Positions 40,701 through 48,418 of a stretch of 51,069 bases of DNA are shown one piece after another. This DNA is from Streptomyces sp. sk2.1 (lineage in GTDB: Bacteria; Actinomycetota; Actinomycetes; Streptomycetales; Streptomycetaceae), in contig NZ_RDBO01000073.1 of assembly GCF_008120935.1 (NCBI RefSeq), positions 8,993 to 60,061 of the forward strand. The letters are read 5' to 3'. The notes under the pieces were generated by a model that had not been told where the DNA came from, ran no database searches, and worked only from the letters and a program-made list of their open reading frames with translations. The position numbers and the translations under genes were made by a program. Within the stretch, counting starts at the first letter, position 1. The number at the start of each line of letters is the position of its first letter.

Positions 40701-42997
40701 AGCATGCCCAGGCCAACGGTGGCAGCGGCGAGAGCGACGCCCCAGGGGCCGCCCATGACCCCCATGAGGCCGCCCATCGCAGACCGGAGCCCGGTGCCGG
40801 CGGCCGCGGTGACACCGCGCAGGGCGCCGCCGAACCCGGTCGCGCTGGCGGATGCGGCCCGGAAGGAGGCACCCATGGCGCCGATGACGGGGACCCTGGT
40901 CTGCAGGACAGCGAACGCCGCCCCGTAGCGGCCGATGGACGCCCCCGACGAGGCGGCCAGGGTCCGCTGTACAGCCATCTGCGCGTTCAGGGACCGGTAG
41001 GCGCCGGTGAGGCGGGTGCCGATACCTGTCGCGGTGGACTGGATGACCGGGCCGACGCGGCGCATCAGCAGCATCGCGAGGACTGCGGCCTGTACCGGGG
41101 CGGGCAGTGCCCCGAATCCGGAGACGAGTCCGCCGATGAGGTGCCCAACGGGGCCAAGGATCTGGGACAGGAACGACACGGCTTCGGCCGCGGCGTCCAG
41201 GGCCATGACCGCAATGTCCAGGGAGTCCGCTACTCCGCTGCCTTCTCCAGCGATGTCTCCCAGGGCGGATACGACGGGGGTGGCACCCTCGGCGAGGTTC
41301 TTCAGGACATCGACGACCATCTGGCCGGCCGACAGGAGGACGTGGAGGGCAGAGGCGGCTGCGTCTCCGCCGAGCTCCTTGAAGGGGGTGAGCATGTCGT
41401 CGGCGGCGTCACCGATGTCGGCGAACGTGCTGCGGGCGGCTGCGGCAATGTCCGGGCCGAACAGGGTCGCGGCGTCGTTCAGGTAGGCGAAAAAGGACTC
41501 GATCTTCGGGGTGGCTTTGGACAGGCCGCTGGTGACGCCGCGGGTCAGGAACTCCAGTCCGGGCGCCATGCCGTCGTAGATGGCCAGGCCGGTCTGCTTC
41601 GACTGGGTCTTCAGCTGCAGCATCGCACCGGCGAGGCCCTTGCCCTTCGCCGCGGCAATGTCGGAGGCGGCCCCGGTGTCCGACACGGCGGCCATGAGCG
41701 CGTCGAATGAGTCGACGCCTTGGTGGGCGAGTGCGATGGCCCCGGACATGGCGGGCTTGCCCATGGACTGCTTCACCGCGGCGGCGAAGTCCTGCTGAGT
41801 CATGCGGTGCTGCGCCTTGGACAGGCCATCGATGACGTACCGAAGGCCCTTGAACCGGCCCTGGGCGTCCCACGCCTGGATACCCATGGCCTCGAGGCCC
41901 TGCGTCATCTGTTTCGTCGGGGACGCAAGGTTGGCCATCATGCCGCGCAGCGTGGTTCCGGCGGTCTGGCCGAGGATGCCCGCCTTACCGAGCATGCCGA
42001 CCGCGCTGGCAGCTTCCTGCATGTTGACGCCGAGGCCGTGCGCCACTGGCCCGGCATATTTCATGGCGTAGTAGATGTCGATGATGTCGCCGGACGCAGC
42101 GTTCGCGGTCGCGGCGAGGGTATCGGCGGCAACTCCGGCCTGGTCGGCGCCCATGCCGAATTGGTCCATCATGTCGCCCAAATACTTGGCGCTGTCGGCA
42201 GCGTTGACCTGGGCGGCGGAGGCGAGGGTAAGGCTGGCCCGGGTCGCGGAGATGGCCTGGTCGGTCCGGAAGCCAGCCTTGGCGAGTTCCACCATTGCCT
42301 CGGCGGCTTCGGCGGCGGTCGCCGCGGGGAGGGTCAGGTCGTTGCCGAGCTGAGCGGCGGTCGCCGCAGCGCGCTGCATCTGCATCCGGTTCGCGGACGT
42401 CACCGCGCCGAACGTGTTCATGCTCTGCTGGTACTCGTTGCCGTGCTTGACCATGTCGCCAATGCCCATCACGAGGGCACCGCCGGACAGGAGGGACGCG
42501 GCACCGATGAGCTGGCTGCGAAGACGCCCGGTGTCGGCTGCCATGCGGCGTAGAGTGCCGCGGTCGCTGAGCCCTCTCATGTGGGTGGAGGCGCGTTGCG
42601 CGGCCTGGGCGAGGCGGAGGAGGTCGCGGACGGCAGTGTCGATCTGGCCGGACATGCGGGCGAGTTGCCTCCCGGTGGTGCGGGAGTTGTCGCCGAGGGC
42701 GTTGACGTGACGGTTCGCCGTTCGGGCGGCGTCCCCGTACCGGCCCAGCTGGCGACCGGCGGTGCGTGCGTCGTTCCCGAGGCTGTTGAGGCGGCGGGCG
42801 GTGGTGCGGGCCGCGGTACCGAGGGTGCGGATGTGCCGGGTCGCGGTCTGGGATGCCTGGCCGAGCTCCCGGACCTCGGTCTTCGCGGTCCGGGCTGCCG
42901 AGCTCAGGGTTCGGGCGTGCTTGGCAGCGGACTTGAGGGACTGGGCTAGGTCGTTGCCGTGACCTCGCAGGTCGACCGACAGGTTCCAGTTCGCCAT
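37763..42997 (-). CDS. Tail tape measure protein, 1744 aa
   Basis: The largest gene. Residues 33-116 are six tandem 14-residue helical repeats (such as TAARTTARRLNSLG). The TP901-type core (about 165-400) has YQQSMNTFGAVTSANRMQMQ, AVGMLGKAGILGQTAGTTLR. Membrane-like Ala/Gly-rich stretches follow at about 610-780 (PVQAAVLAMLLMRRVGPVIQ). Residues about 1113-1268 hold a second repeat of 30-36 residues (KGKTLTIKAPTDGARQQLEA), then a helical C-terminus. It sets tail length; at 0.15 nm per residue the tail would be about 260 nm. Confidence 0.95.
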   Translation of the reverse strand: MANWNLSVDLRGHGNDLAQSLKSAAKHARTLSSAARTAKTEVRELGQASQTATRHIRTLGTAARTTARRLNSLGNDARTAGRQLGRYGDAARTANRHVNALGDNSRTTGRQLARMSGQIDTAVRDLLRLAQAAQRASTHMRGLSDRGTLRRMAADTGRLRSQLIGAASLLSGGALVMGIGDMVKHGNEYQQSMNTFGAVTSANRMQMQRAAATAAQLGNDLTLPAATAAEAAEAMVELAKAGFRTDQAISATRASLTLASAAQVNAADSAKYLGDMMDQFGMGADQAGVAADTLAATANAASGDIIDIYYAMKYAGPVAHGLGVNMQEAASAVGMLGKAGILGQTAGTTLRGMMANLASPTKQMTQGLEAMGIQAWDAQGRFKGLRYVIDGLSKAQHRMTQQDFAAAVKQSMGKPAMSGAIALAHQGVDSFDALMAAVSDTGAASDIAAAKGKGLAGAMLQLKTQSKQTGLAIYDGMAPGLEFLTRGVTSGLSKATPKIESFFAYLNDAATLFGPDIAAAARSTFADIGDAADDMLTPFKELGGDAAASALHVLLSAGQMVVDVLKNLAEGATPVVSALGDIAGEGSGVADSLDIAVMALDAAAEAVSFLSQILGPVGHLIGGLVSGFGALPAPVQAAVLAMLLMRRVGPVIQSTATGIGTRLTGAYRSLNAQMAVQRTLAASSGASIGRYGAAFAVLQTRVPVIGAMGASFRAASASATGFGGALRGVTAAAGTGLRSAMGGLMGVMGGPWGVALAAATVGLGMLASRQQKAAAAAAEHQQQISSLSQALRESNGMVDENVRAIAAENLMGQKVKTTLDGQQRLVDLARKAKVPMSQLVDAYTNQGTSLKTLQRELAAAAEAQKAMVMDPETGQTSEAFTVQGRAADDLRKALGGLGGDFEKAAADAKSFNEGVKGAGSTTAYDRLKDAVGALADKTADADSRTRALRDALDLLSGGSVSLQAAQARVNEAITNANEAMAAGIDKADGWGKALVGANGALDTTTKNGQQLFSTLDTIADSSSSAAVAAYDFAQSQGKTVPQSIQSATREMQTARDSAIKLAEGYGLSKKQAAGVADAMGLIPGRVSILLQTEGVDTALAELLGVQAEFERFPAKKTIKVDALGAEAKKELEDIGYKIQLIPGTREYKITAPTKAARAELDLLIAKLGQTNGKTLDIKAPTGKVKAELQTIQDKVRATKGKTLTIKAPTDGARQQLEALGFKIKNTKGKTVTISVPTGDATRNAAIIQSAINNIRGKSVSIYLNYKKTGNDRDANGVPDMVQAPQARGSVLDFYANGGTNRRGIRENHTAQIAPAGAWRVWAEEETGGEAYIPLATSKRGRSRAITEETIRRLGGDPRSVQWNADGTVTDWTYDPVSGSLYSSSDAGQAAHKTKKVKYKSKGKTKTKEVDYFDLGALEKKLKSNSKATATWSKNLTTVADRAGADVADALAAMGEDGIKLTAKMAKGSKKYVDEMAKALRGLAATAKASLTDYTRQLSKANTADATFAKNLIALSAKGYGDLAKQLAAQGDQAAMELAAAAVKDSKKASSANSAAKTANNALTSDQVQQLVAIIAAVKTSKTGLHAVADTTGFGEDEIITVANKAKGQISSSLGSRATQFLADLARANKGLSYANGGIREGIYATRAGAVTFAEPSTGGEAYIPLGANKRRAATNVLRDVANRFGVGLTDISATRPVVIVRDGGDTHVTVTAVRTGASASDIGSQVGRSVRRARRGGVNARAAA

Positions 42998-43025
42998 CCG
43001 GTCCGCCCTCCCCTCTCTGTGTCGT

Positions 43026-43433
43026 TCAGTCGTCGTCTGTGGTGCGGGTTCGCCGGGTGCTGGCGAGTTCCTTCTGCGCCTCGATTGCCGCGGCAGTAGC
43101 GGCGGGGATCAGGGCGACCTTCATGCCGTGGTTGTCCGCGTCGCCGTCTCGGCCCAGTTCGGCCTGCTTGTCGGCGATGACCTGGCAGCCGACGCACCGC
43201 TGGACGGTGACGGCGTAGGCGTCGTCTTCGCCGGGGCCGCCGTGGTCCCAGTCGTCGTAGCGGGTGTTGCACTGCGGGCAGACGGTGCGCTGGTACTCGA
43301 GGTAGGCGAGGGCTTTGGCCCGGTCGCGCGGGGTCCAGGTGCCGTCGCCGATGCCCCGGAACTGCGAGTGTGGGATGCCCCATCGGTCGCAGAGTTCGAG
43401 TTCTCCTCGGAGCCGTTCATCGGCGATCAGCCT
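43026..43433 (-). CDS. Tail assembly chaperone, -1 frameshift extension
   Basis: This frame has no start of its own near its beginning. It is reached by a -1 shift at GGGAAAA (43433-43439), giving K-R-L-I-A-D-E-R-L after the upstream product. The 135-residue part has TVCPQCN and RCVGCQVIADKQ (two Cys pairs, likely zinc) and an Ala/Glu-rich tail. In siphoviruses the longer fusion binds the tape measure during tail assembly; the gene lies directly before the tape measure gene. Confidence 0.85.
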   Translation of the reverse strand, partial: RLIADERLRGELELCDRWGIPHSQFRGIGDGTWTPRDRAKALAYLEYQRTVCPQCNTRYDDWDHGGPGEDDAYAVTVQRCVGCQVIADKQAELGRDGDADNHGMKVALIPAATAAAIEAQKELASTRRTRTTDDD

Positions 43434-43993
43434 TTTCCCAGGTCCATGCGGGTCGTCTGCTGCACGCCCCATGCCACGTTGAAGAGCTCGGCGGCCTCGG
43501 CCTCGGACCAGGTGTCGAGGTACTCGCGGGCGGCCTCGACCGGCATGCCGTCCACGGACGCGGCCGCGATCAGCTCGGGGCCGAGTGTCTCGACGTTCAG
43601 GTCGTGCCCGTCCTCGGCCTGCTCCTCCGTCGCCGGGTGTGCCTTCTTCAGCGCCTCGAACTCAAGGCGGGGCAGGGCCCGGAACGTGAGGACGATCGAC
43701 GTCTCATCGAACGCAGCCTGCGCGGTGTCGACATCGGCCTTTGCGGCGGCTACCGCGTCCTTTACGGCCTGGTCGTCCGGCCGGTCTGCAGCCTCGCCCT
43801 CGATGCGGCGCAGCGCGTACCGGGCGACGTCGAGGGCCTTGCGGGCTTCGAGGTTGTCGCAGATGGTCAGCGTGGCTGTGGCCCGGGTGCGGTTACGGAG
43901 CCGCTCCTGGGTTGCGGCCCAGTGGGCGTCCTTGGCGATGGCGCTGGTGGGCGGAGTGGGCTTCGCGGCAGCGGTCTTGGCGGCAGTAGGCAT
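43427..43993 (-). CDS. Tail assembly chaperone, shorter product
   Basis: 188 aa from ATG 43993 after GGAGGAC. Disordered Ala/Pro start, helical centre (KALDVARYALRRIEGEAADR, QAVKDAVAAAKADVDTAQAA), then LTFRALPRLEFEALKKAHPA and a C-terminal ELFNVAWGVQQTTRMDLGKG that ends at the slippery site. It is the lambda gpG counterpart by position and size, between the tail tube and tape measure genes; with the frameshift product it forms the usual G/GT pair. Confidence 0.88.
   Translation of the reverse strand: MPTAAKTAAAKPTPPTSAIAKDAHWAATQERLRNRTRATATLTICDNLEARKALDVARYALRRIEGEAADRPDDQAVKDAVAAAKADVDTAQAAFDETSIVLTFRALPRLEFEALKKAHPATEEQAEDGHDLNVETLGPELIAAASVDGMPVEAAREYLDTWSEAEAAELFNVAWGVQQTTRMDLGKG
43433..43439 (-). 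promoter_or_regulatory. Programmed -1 frameshift site GGGAAAA
   Basis: On the minus strand the 0-frame reads CTG GGA AAA GGC TGA, so G-GGA-AAA is a perfect X-XXY-YYZ heptamer two codons before the stop. A -1 slip continues into the 135-codon frame. Position and context match the tail chaperone frameshift of siphoviruses. Confidence 0.88.
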
Positions 43994-44067
43994 GGGGTGG
44001 TCCTCCATCAGAGGGGAAGGGACCCGGCCGGGCGCCAACAGGCGCCCCTTCCCGAACACGCGTCGGG

Positions 44068-44095
44068 CCCGACCGGGAGCAGTGGGGAGGTCGGG
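44068..44095 (-). terminator. Terminator after the tail tube gene
   Basis: CCCGACC (44068-44074) pairs with GGTCGGG (44089-44095), directly after the stop codon of the tail tube gene. A partial terminator here would let the abundant tube protein be made in excess over the chaperones. Confidence 0.6.
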
Positions 44096-44566
44096 TCAGG
44101 TCGCCGGGATCGTCGCGTTGAGCAGCGGACGGTCCGTGATGGAGAACTTCACCATGATCTTGGCGGCCTCGTTGTCGGCGGTGATCGCGGCCGACGTCGA
44201 TGCGACGCGCACGGGGTAGACGTCGAGGCCTTTGGTGCCTGCCGCCTTGCCCTTCCGGGCGATCAGGATGAACCCGGTGGTGCCCTTGGCCAGGTCTGTC
44301 TCGATGGTGTCGGTGGTGTCGTCCTCGTAGAACGTGAGGGAGGAGTCGGCAGCGGAGTCGTCGCCGGGGATCTTCGCGACGAACGTGGACTCCATGTCCG
44401 GGGTTTCGATCTCTTGGTTCTCGATGGAGAACCCGTCGACTGCGGCGGTCTGCTTCGTGTAGTCGGTCGCGCCGGTGATTTCGACGAGCGTCGGCATGTA
44501 GCCGAGGTCGGCAATCGTCTCGGCGAAGAGGATCTTCGTTACGCCCTTGCGGTTGAACCTGGCCAT
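44096..44566 (-). CDS. Major tail (tube) protein
   Basis: 156 aa from ATG 44566 after AAAGGGG. MARFNRKGVTKILFAETIAD and DYTKQTAAVDGFSIENQEIE, then KGTTGFILIARKGKAAGTKG and LDVYPVRVASTSAAITADNE match the actinophage tail-tube family. The strong RBS and the following terminator fit a highly expressed protein. It polymerises around the tape measure. Confidence 0.88.
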   Translation of the reverse strand: MARFNRKGVTKILFAETIADLGYMPTLVEITGATDYTKQTAAVDGFSIENQEIETPDMESTFVAKIPGDDSAADSSLTFYEDDTTDTIETDLAKGTTGFILIARKGKAAGTKGLDVYPVRVASTSAAITADNEAAKIMVKFSITDRPLLNATIPAT

Positions 44567-44670
44567 GCTGGGCCCCTTTGGAATGCTCACGCGTGTGTGG
44601 GAGTCGGCCACCGGGTGGTGACGCGTCCGCGCTGGGGCCGCCGCGGTGCGGTAAATCGCCTGGCCAGGGG

Positions 44671-45117
44671 TCAGGCGGGGGTCAGGGCGAGCCTGAACCT
44701 CTGCACATAGCTGATGATCCCATCAGTGGGGTCGGTCGTTCCCCCTGGCTCGACGTCCAGTTCCCGGCACATGACCTTGGCGCCGGGGATCGTGAGTGGG
44801 TGCGACCACTCTCCGGACGCAGGATCGCGGCCGAGGATTGCCGCACGGGCCTTGTCGGCGAGGAGTTCGGCCTGGTCGAGAGTGCCGGCGGATCCGGGCC
44901 GGGTGGGGTCGGGTCCGGACACGGATGTCACCTGGTAGACGAGGGTGATGTCGTCGTGGGTGTCGGCGAGCGGCGGCCCGTCGAGGCCGGTGTCGAGGGG
45001 GTACAGCAGGTAGTACGGGGGGTTCGCGTCGGGCATGCGGCCGCGGCCGACCGGCAGGGCCGTAGCGGATGCGAGGAGCGCGGCCAGGGCGGCGGTGACG
45101 GGGCGTCGGGGAATCAC
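44671..45117 (-). CDS. Tail terminator-like / minor tail protein, 148 aa
   Basis: GTG at 45117 overlaps the gp10-like gene's stop. VTAALAALLASATALPVGRG, PPYYLLYPLDTGLDGPPLAD, DITLVYQVTSVSGP and LLADKARAAILG are features of tail-completion proteins that cap the tail tube before head joining. Its place just before the tube gene agrees. A hairpin CGCCTG/CAGGCG (44657-44677) overlaps its stop. Confidence 0.8.
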   Translation of the reverse strand: MIPRRPVTAALAALLASATALPVGRGRMPDANPPYYLLYPLDTGLDGPPLADTHDDITLVYQVTSVSGPDPTRPGSAGTLDQAELLADKARAAILGRDPASGEWSHPLTIPGAKVMCRELDVEPGGTTDPTDGIISYVQRFRLALTPA

Positions 45118-45500
45118 TGGAGCACCTCCGCGATGGCGTACCGCATCTCCATCATCAGCGTCGTCCCGATGTAGTCGATGGCTGGGCCGACGTGCGGGAA
45201 CGGGGGCTGGTTGTAGACGCGCCCGAGACTGTCTGGTCCGACGAACCCGAACTCGAGGCGGCGGCCTTGAGGGGCGTTCGTGCCGATGGTGCACATCGCC
45301 CCGTACGGAAGGCGACGGGTCTGCGTCTCCCAGGAGTTGCGGTAGGCGCCGGTGATGACGTTCGGGCCGGGCCGGCCGGACGCGTTGCCGCGGATCCGGG
45401 CGCGTCCGAGCTCTCCGGTGTGCCGGACGGCCCTCTGGATCGCGGGCCCGATGCGGGTTGCGGCGTGGTCGAGGCGGTCGGCGAGTTCGTCGGGGGTCAC
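45114..45500 (-). CDS. HK97 gp10-like head-tail joining protein, 128 aa
   Basis: GTG at 45500, GTGA overlap. A helical start DELADRLDHAATRIGPAIQR, then TGELGRARIRGNASGRPGPN, GAYRNSWETQTRR and a C-terminal part with LEFGFVGPDSLGRVYNQPPF, the pattern of gp10-like minor tail/neck proteins. It probably links the head completion proteins to the tail terminator. Confidence 0.8.
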   Translation of the reverse strand: MTPDELADRLDHAATRIGPAIQRAVRHTGELGRARIRGNASGRPGPNVITGAYRNSWETQTRRLPYGAMCTIGTNAPQGRRLEFGFVGPDSLGRVYNQPPFPHVGPAIDYIGTTLMMEMRYAIAEVLQ

Positions 45501-45940
45501 GGCGCCCCCGTCCGGAGTTGGTCGAGCGGGGTGATGCGGACGACTTCGACGGTGCCGGCCCGGCCGGGGTCGGTACAGGTCCAGGACCGGCCGAGGAGCC
45601 CGGTATGTGCCGGGTCGTGGACGGCCACCACGGTGACCACGGCGTCCTTCGGTGGGATCGGGGCGGGCAGGGGGGTGAGAAGCCGGTACCGGGAGGTGGT
45701 TTCCTGCACCCAGGGCAGGTTGTGGTCCGGGACGGCGGAGATCTCTGCCTGGGCGGCGGAGCCCTGCACCGCGCCGGGCCCTTCGTAGAGGATGTCGCCG
45801 TCGGGGTACTCGAGCTGCCCCGTGGCCTCGTTCAGGACCGGGTCACCGGTGGCGGGCAGGGTGACGCGGACGGTGTCGATGAGGAGGTTGTCCCCGATCC
45901 ATGCGGTAACTCCGGCGAGTGCCGCGTCGAGTCCGGCCAT
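45497..45940 (-). CDS. Head closure protein (DUF6093-like), 147 aa
   Basis: LLIDTVRVTLPATGDPVLNE, GDILYEGPGAVQGSAAQAEI, TSRYRLLTPLPAPIPPKDAV and ARDP-type ending HTGLLGRSWTCTDPGRAGTV fit the head-tail connector proteins of actinophages grouped as DUF6093. ATG at 45940 overlaps the upstream stop by one base. It seals the portal after DNA packaging. Confidence 0.78.
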   Translation of the reverse strand: MAGLDAALAGVTAWIGDNLLIDTVRVTLPATGDPVLNEATGQLEYPDGDILYEGPGAVQGSAAQAEISAVPDHNLPWVQETTSRYRLLTPLPAPIPPKDAVVTVVAVHDPAHTGLLGRSWTCTDPGRAGTVEVVRITPLDQLRTGAP

Positions 45941-46320
45941 CAGGTCCTCCCCTGCGCCCAGTCGGCAAGCTGCTGGAGCATGGCGACGGTGAGTTCGTGG
46001 CGGCTGTCGTCGAGGTCATCACGGGCCAGAGCGGCGCGTTCGAGGGCGGCCGCGTCGACGTTCTGAAGGAACGCGGCCACCAGCTCACCCTCGTCCTGCT
46101 TGGGTGGGGCGACGGCAACGTGAGCGAGGCCTTCGAAGTCGAGCCCCCGATGTGGGACGGTGTGGAGTACGAGCACCGGGGGGCCGCCGACCTGGTGCTG
46201 GAGCTCGTAGCCTCGGATCGAGCGGCTGATGTCGGCACCGTCGATCTCGACCTTCCCCATGACGCCGTCGGCAGTGATCCGGACGTGGCGGGGCTCGTCG
46301 GCCATGCTGGGCGCGCTCAT
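45940..46320 (-). CDS. Hypothetical head-module protein, 126 aa
   Basis: Beta-rich first half (HVRITADGVMGKVEIDGADI, GPPVLVLHTVPHRGLDFEGL) and helical second half (LVAAFLQNVDAAALERAALA). I know similar small proteins from actinophage head genes but not their function. Overlaps the RNase AS-like gene upstream by ATGA. Confidence 0.65.
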   Translation of the reverse strand: MSAPSMADEPRHVRITADGVMGKVEIDGADISRSIRGYELQHQVGGPPVLVLHTVPHRGLDFEGLAHVAVAPPKQDEGELVAAFLQNVDAAALERAALARDDLDDSRHELTVAMLQQLADWAQGRT

Positions 46321-46886
46321 TGCGCCGCCGCCTGCTCTGCGAGCCAGCGCCGCTTCACCTGGTTGTGGCGGGCGTCGGCCAAGGCGTCATGCTCACCGGA
46401 CTCCTGCTTGGGCAGTTGGTCCCAGGTGAAGCCGAGACGTCGGGCTTCCTGCTGGATGTCGTTGGTGAACATGGGGACACCGTCGGGGAGATCGACCATC
46501 AGGCCCCACAGCCAACAGAGTCGGACGTGGTCGTAGGCACCGTAGTCGGCCCACAGCTCCACGTTGTCCGTCGCCTGGATGAACTCGGCGACCTCGCGCG
46601 CGATCTGCTCTTGCGGTTTCACGCGGGGGTCGCCGTAGTGAAACAGCCAGCGGTTCGACATTCTGTTCCGCATGTCGCCCTGCCCCTTCGGGAGGTGCGG
46701 GACGACGTTCTTCATCAGCCACGCGTGCCGCCGAATGCGTCGGACGGGCATGTCTCGGTTCGCGGCGTAGTAGGTACGGCCATCTTCGGAGACGAGCGCG
46801 ATGGAGATCAGTTCGATGGTGTACCGCTTCCGGAACCAGCCGGTTCGGTGCTCGATGAACTCTAGGTCGTAGTCGATGGCGGTCAT
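46317..46886 (-). CDS. RNase AS-like DEDDh 3'-5' exoribonuclease
   Basis: 189 aa. DYDLEFIEHRTGW gives D7 and E9; ELWADYGAYDHVRLCWLWGL gives D114; GEHDALADARHN gives H166 and D171. Together these form the DEDDh exonuclease set in the arrangement of mycobacterial RNase AS (Rv2179c family), which removes 3' adenylate from RNA. A 10-20 residue insert between strand 1 and ISIALVSEDG is longer than in that enzyme. It sits inside the head-tail gene run with ATGA overlaps. Confidence 0.85.
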   Translation of the reverse strand: MTAIDYDLEFIEHRTGWFRKRYTIELISIALVSEDGRTYYAANRDMPVRRIRRHAWLMKNVVPHLPKGQGDMRNRMSNRWLFHYGDPRVKPQEQIAREVAEFIQATDNVELWADYGAYDHVRLCWLWGLMVDLPDGVPMFTNDIQQEARRLGFTWDQLPKQESGEHDALADARHNQVKRRWLAEQAAAQ

Positions 46887-47164
46887 GCCGGGTCTCCGAC
46901 CGGTTCGTAGGTGTTGGCGAAGATGTCCGGCTTGCAGGGATAGAACGTGCCAGGCTTGCCGTCGGGGATGACCCAGTCGCCGGGGCGCGCTGGGGCCTCG
47001 TCACCGTGCACGGTGACGAGGATCAGGTAGTCCGGGTTCCCCTCCGTGGGCCCGTAAATCCCGTCCGTGCCGAACGCGTCCCAAACCTCATGGGCGTTGT
47101 CGCCGGTGAACTGGATGGCGGTGATTTCGACGGGCTTCTTGCGGAACTTCTGCGGGGCGGTCAT
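46883..47164 (-). CDS. Small phage protein of the KKPV type, 93 aa
   Basis: FRKKPVEITAIQFTGDNAHE, then GDWVIPDGKPGTFYPCKPDI and FANTYEPV. This one-domain protein is widespread in phages, often annotated only as phage protein. The fold is probably a small beta barrel. ATGA overlaps on both sides. Function unknown. Confidence 0.75.
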   Translation of the reverse strand: MTAPQKFRKKPVEITAIQFTGDNAHEVWDAFGTDGIYGPTEGNPDYLILVTVHGDEAPARPGDWVIPDGKPGTFYPCKPDIFANTYEPVGDPA

Positions 47165-48009
47165 GCAGGGTCTCCGGATTCGATATCGGTGCGGCCGTTG
47201 AGATCGGGGCGGGGGATCCAGGAGCGGATGCACCCGTGGTGGGCAGCGGGGTACATGGACGCGTCGTCGATGCTGCGGATCGTGCCGTCGGCGTGGTCGG
47301 TGTCCGGGTGTGAGACGAATCCACATGCCGGGCCATCGACGCACTGCATCCACTGGGCGTCCAGCTCCCATCGGGCCGTATTGACCGCTCCTGTGTTCGC
47401 TGCGACGACCCCCTGCCACATCAGTGCGGACCGGGCCCATGCCTCGACGGGGTGCCGGGACTGGTCGGCGTAGATGACGGTGGTGAGTGGGTGGTCGGCG
47501 GCGAGACGGGCACTGTTGATGCCTTCGTGCTGGCGTCCTGCGGCAACCTCGCGGGCAGCGTCCTGGGCGGCTCGGGCGAACGCCTGGGCGCGGCGTACGG
47601 TCTCCTGGATGCGGCGGATCAGGTCGGCGTAGAAGATCGCGGTGAGAGGGGTGAGGGCTGCTTGGTGGTCGGTCGTCCACCGGAACAGGGCCACGTCCCG
47701 CTGGGCCCGCCGCAGGGCATTGAGGGCGCCGTCGCGGTACGCGGTCGGCAGGTCGGTGGCCGCCCAGCGTTCGACGAGCGCCCGTACCTCCCGGTCGAAG
47801 CGGGCGACCTGCTGGTTGTACTGACGGACCGCGTCACGGATCCGCGGGGTGGCGCCCATGCCGGGCCTGATCCGCTCCAGCGTGCGGAGGAGGGTGTCCT
47901 GGGCGGTAGTGAGGGTCCTCCACGTGCGGACAAGGCGAGTCAGGAGGACGCCGACGAGGGCGAGGAGTTCCTCGTGCTGCCCGGTCCGTTCCTGGGTGGG
48001 GGTGGTCAT
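47161..48009 (-). CDS. Minor capsid (MuF-like) protein
   Basis: 282 aa. The first 180 residues are long helices (RIRDAVRQYNQQVARFDREV, LTAIFYADLIRRIQETVRRA). The C-terminal part has DAQWMQCVDGPACGFVSHPD, DASMYPAAHHGCIRSWIP, the Cys/His pattern W-...-C-...-C-G...-H-...-P-H-H-x-x-C-R seen at the end of phage minor head proteins of the MuF family. These proteins lie inside the capsid near the portal. Confidence 0.75.
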   Translation of the reverse strand: MTTPTQERTGQHEELLALVGVLLTRLVRTWRTLTTAQDTLLRTLERIRPGMGATPRIRDAVRQYNQQVARFDREVRALVERWAATDLPTAYRDGALNALRRAQRDVALFRWTTDHQAALTPLTAIFYADLIRRIQETVRRAQAFARAAQDAAREVAAGRQHEGINSARLAADHPLTTVIYADQSRHPVEAWARSALMWQGVVAANTGAVNTARWELDAQWMQCVDGPACGFVSHPDTDHADGTIRSIDDASMYPAAHHGCIRSWIPRPDLNGRTDIESGDPA

Positions 48010-48335
48010 CGGCGAGGCCGTTCGATGAGCTGAATCGTCCCGAACCCGGTGTCGCTGATGCCGTCGTCGGGGTCGTCCGGTGCCGGGGGTTCCCCTCCGA
48101 TGAGGGCGGCGAGCTGCCGCTCGTAGGCCTTGATGGATTCGGCGTAGGACACGGACACCACCCCAGACACGGACACGGTGGCTGGCTGGCCGCGTAGTTC
48201 CGCGAGACGGCCACGCACCACTTCGATCGCGACCGCACGTGCGGAGTGGAGGCGCTGGTAGCGCTGCTCCAGGTCGGCCACGTCGGTGTTGGCGCCGAGT
48301 TCGGCAAGGAGCCAGGCCTGTACGGCTGCGTCCAC
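48006..48335 (-). CDS. Head-tail connector-like protein, 109 aa
   Basis: GTG at 48335 after GGAGG. Helical (NTDVADLEQRYQRLHSARAV, AESIKAYERQLAALIGGEPP) with a short acidic tail. By size and position after the capsid genes it could be an adaptor protein, but the sequence gives no firm family. Confidence 0.6.
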   Translation of the reverse strand: MDAAVQAWLLAELGANTDVADLEQRYQRLHSARAVAIEVVRGRLAELRGQPATVSVSGVVSVSYAESIKAYERQLAALIGGEPPAPDDPDDGISDTGFGTIQLIERPRR

Positions 48336-48373
48336 CGGTACCTCCGAAGCGTGTGGGTGTGAGAAGGGGCAGG

Positions 48374-48413
48374 GGCGGGCCCGCCGCGGCGCCCCACCAG
48401 GGGCGGGCCCGCC
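48374..48413 (-). terminator. Repeated GGCGGGCCCGCC hairpin after the capsid genes
   Basis: GGCGGGCCCGCC occurs at 48374-48385 and 48402-48413. Each copy is self-complementary and the two also pair with each other. It follows the stop of the capsid-associated gene, a usual place for a partial terminator. Confidence 0.6.
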
Positions 48414-48418
48414 TCCGC

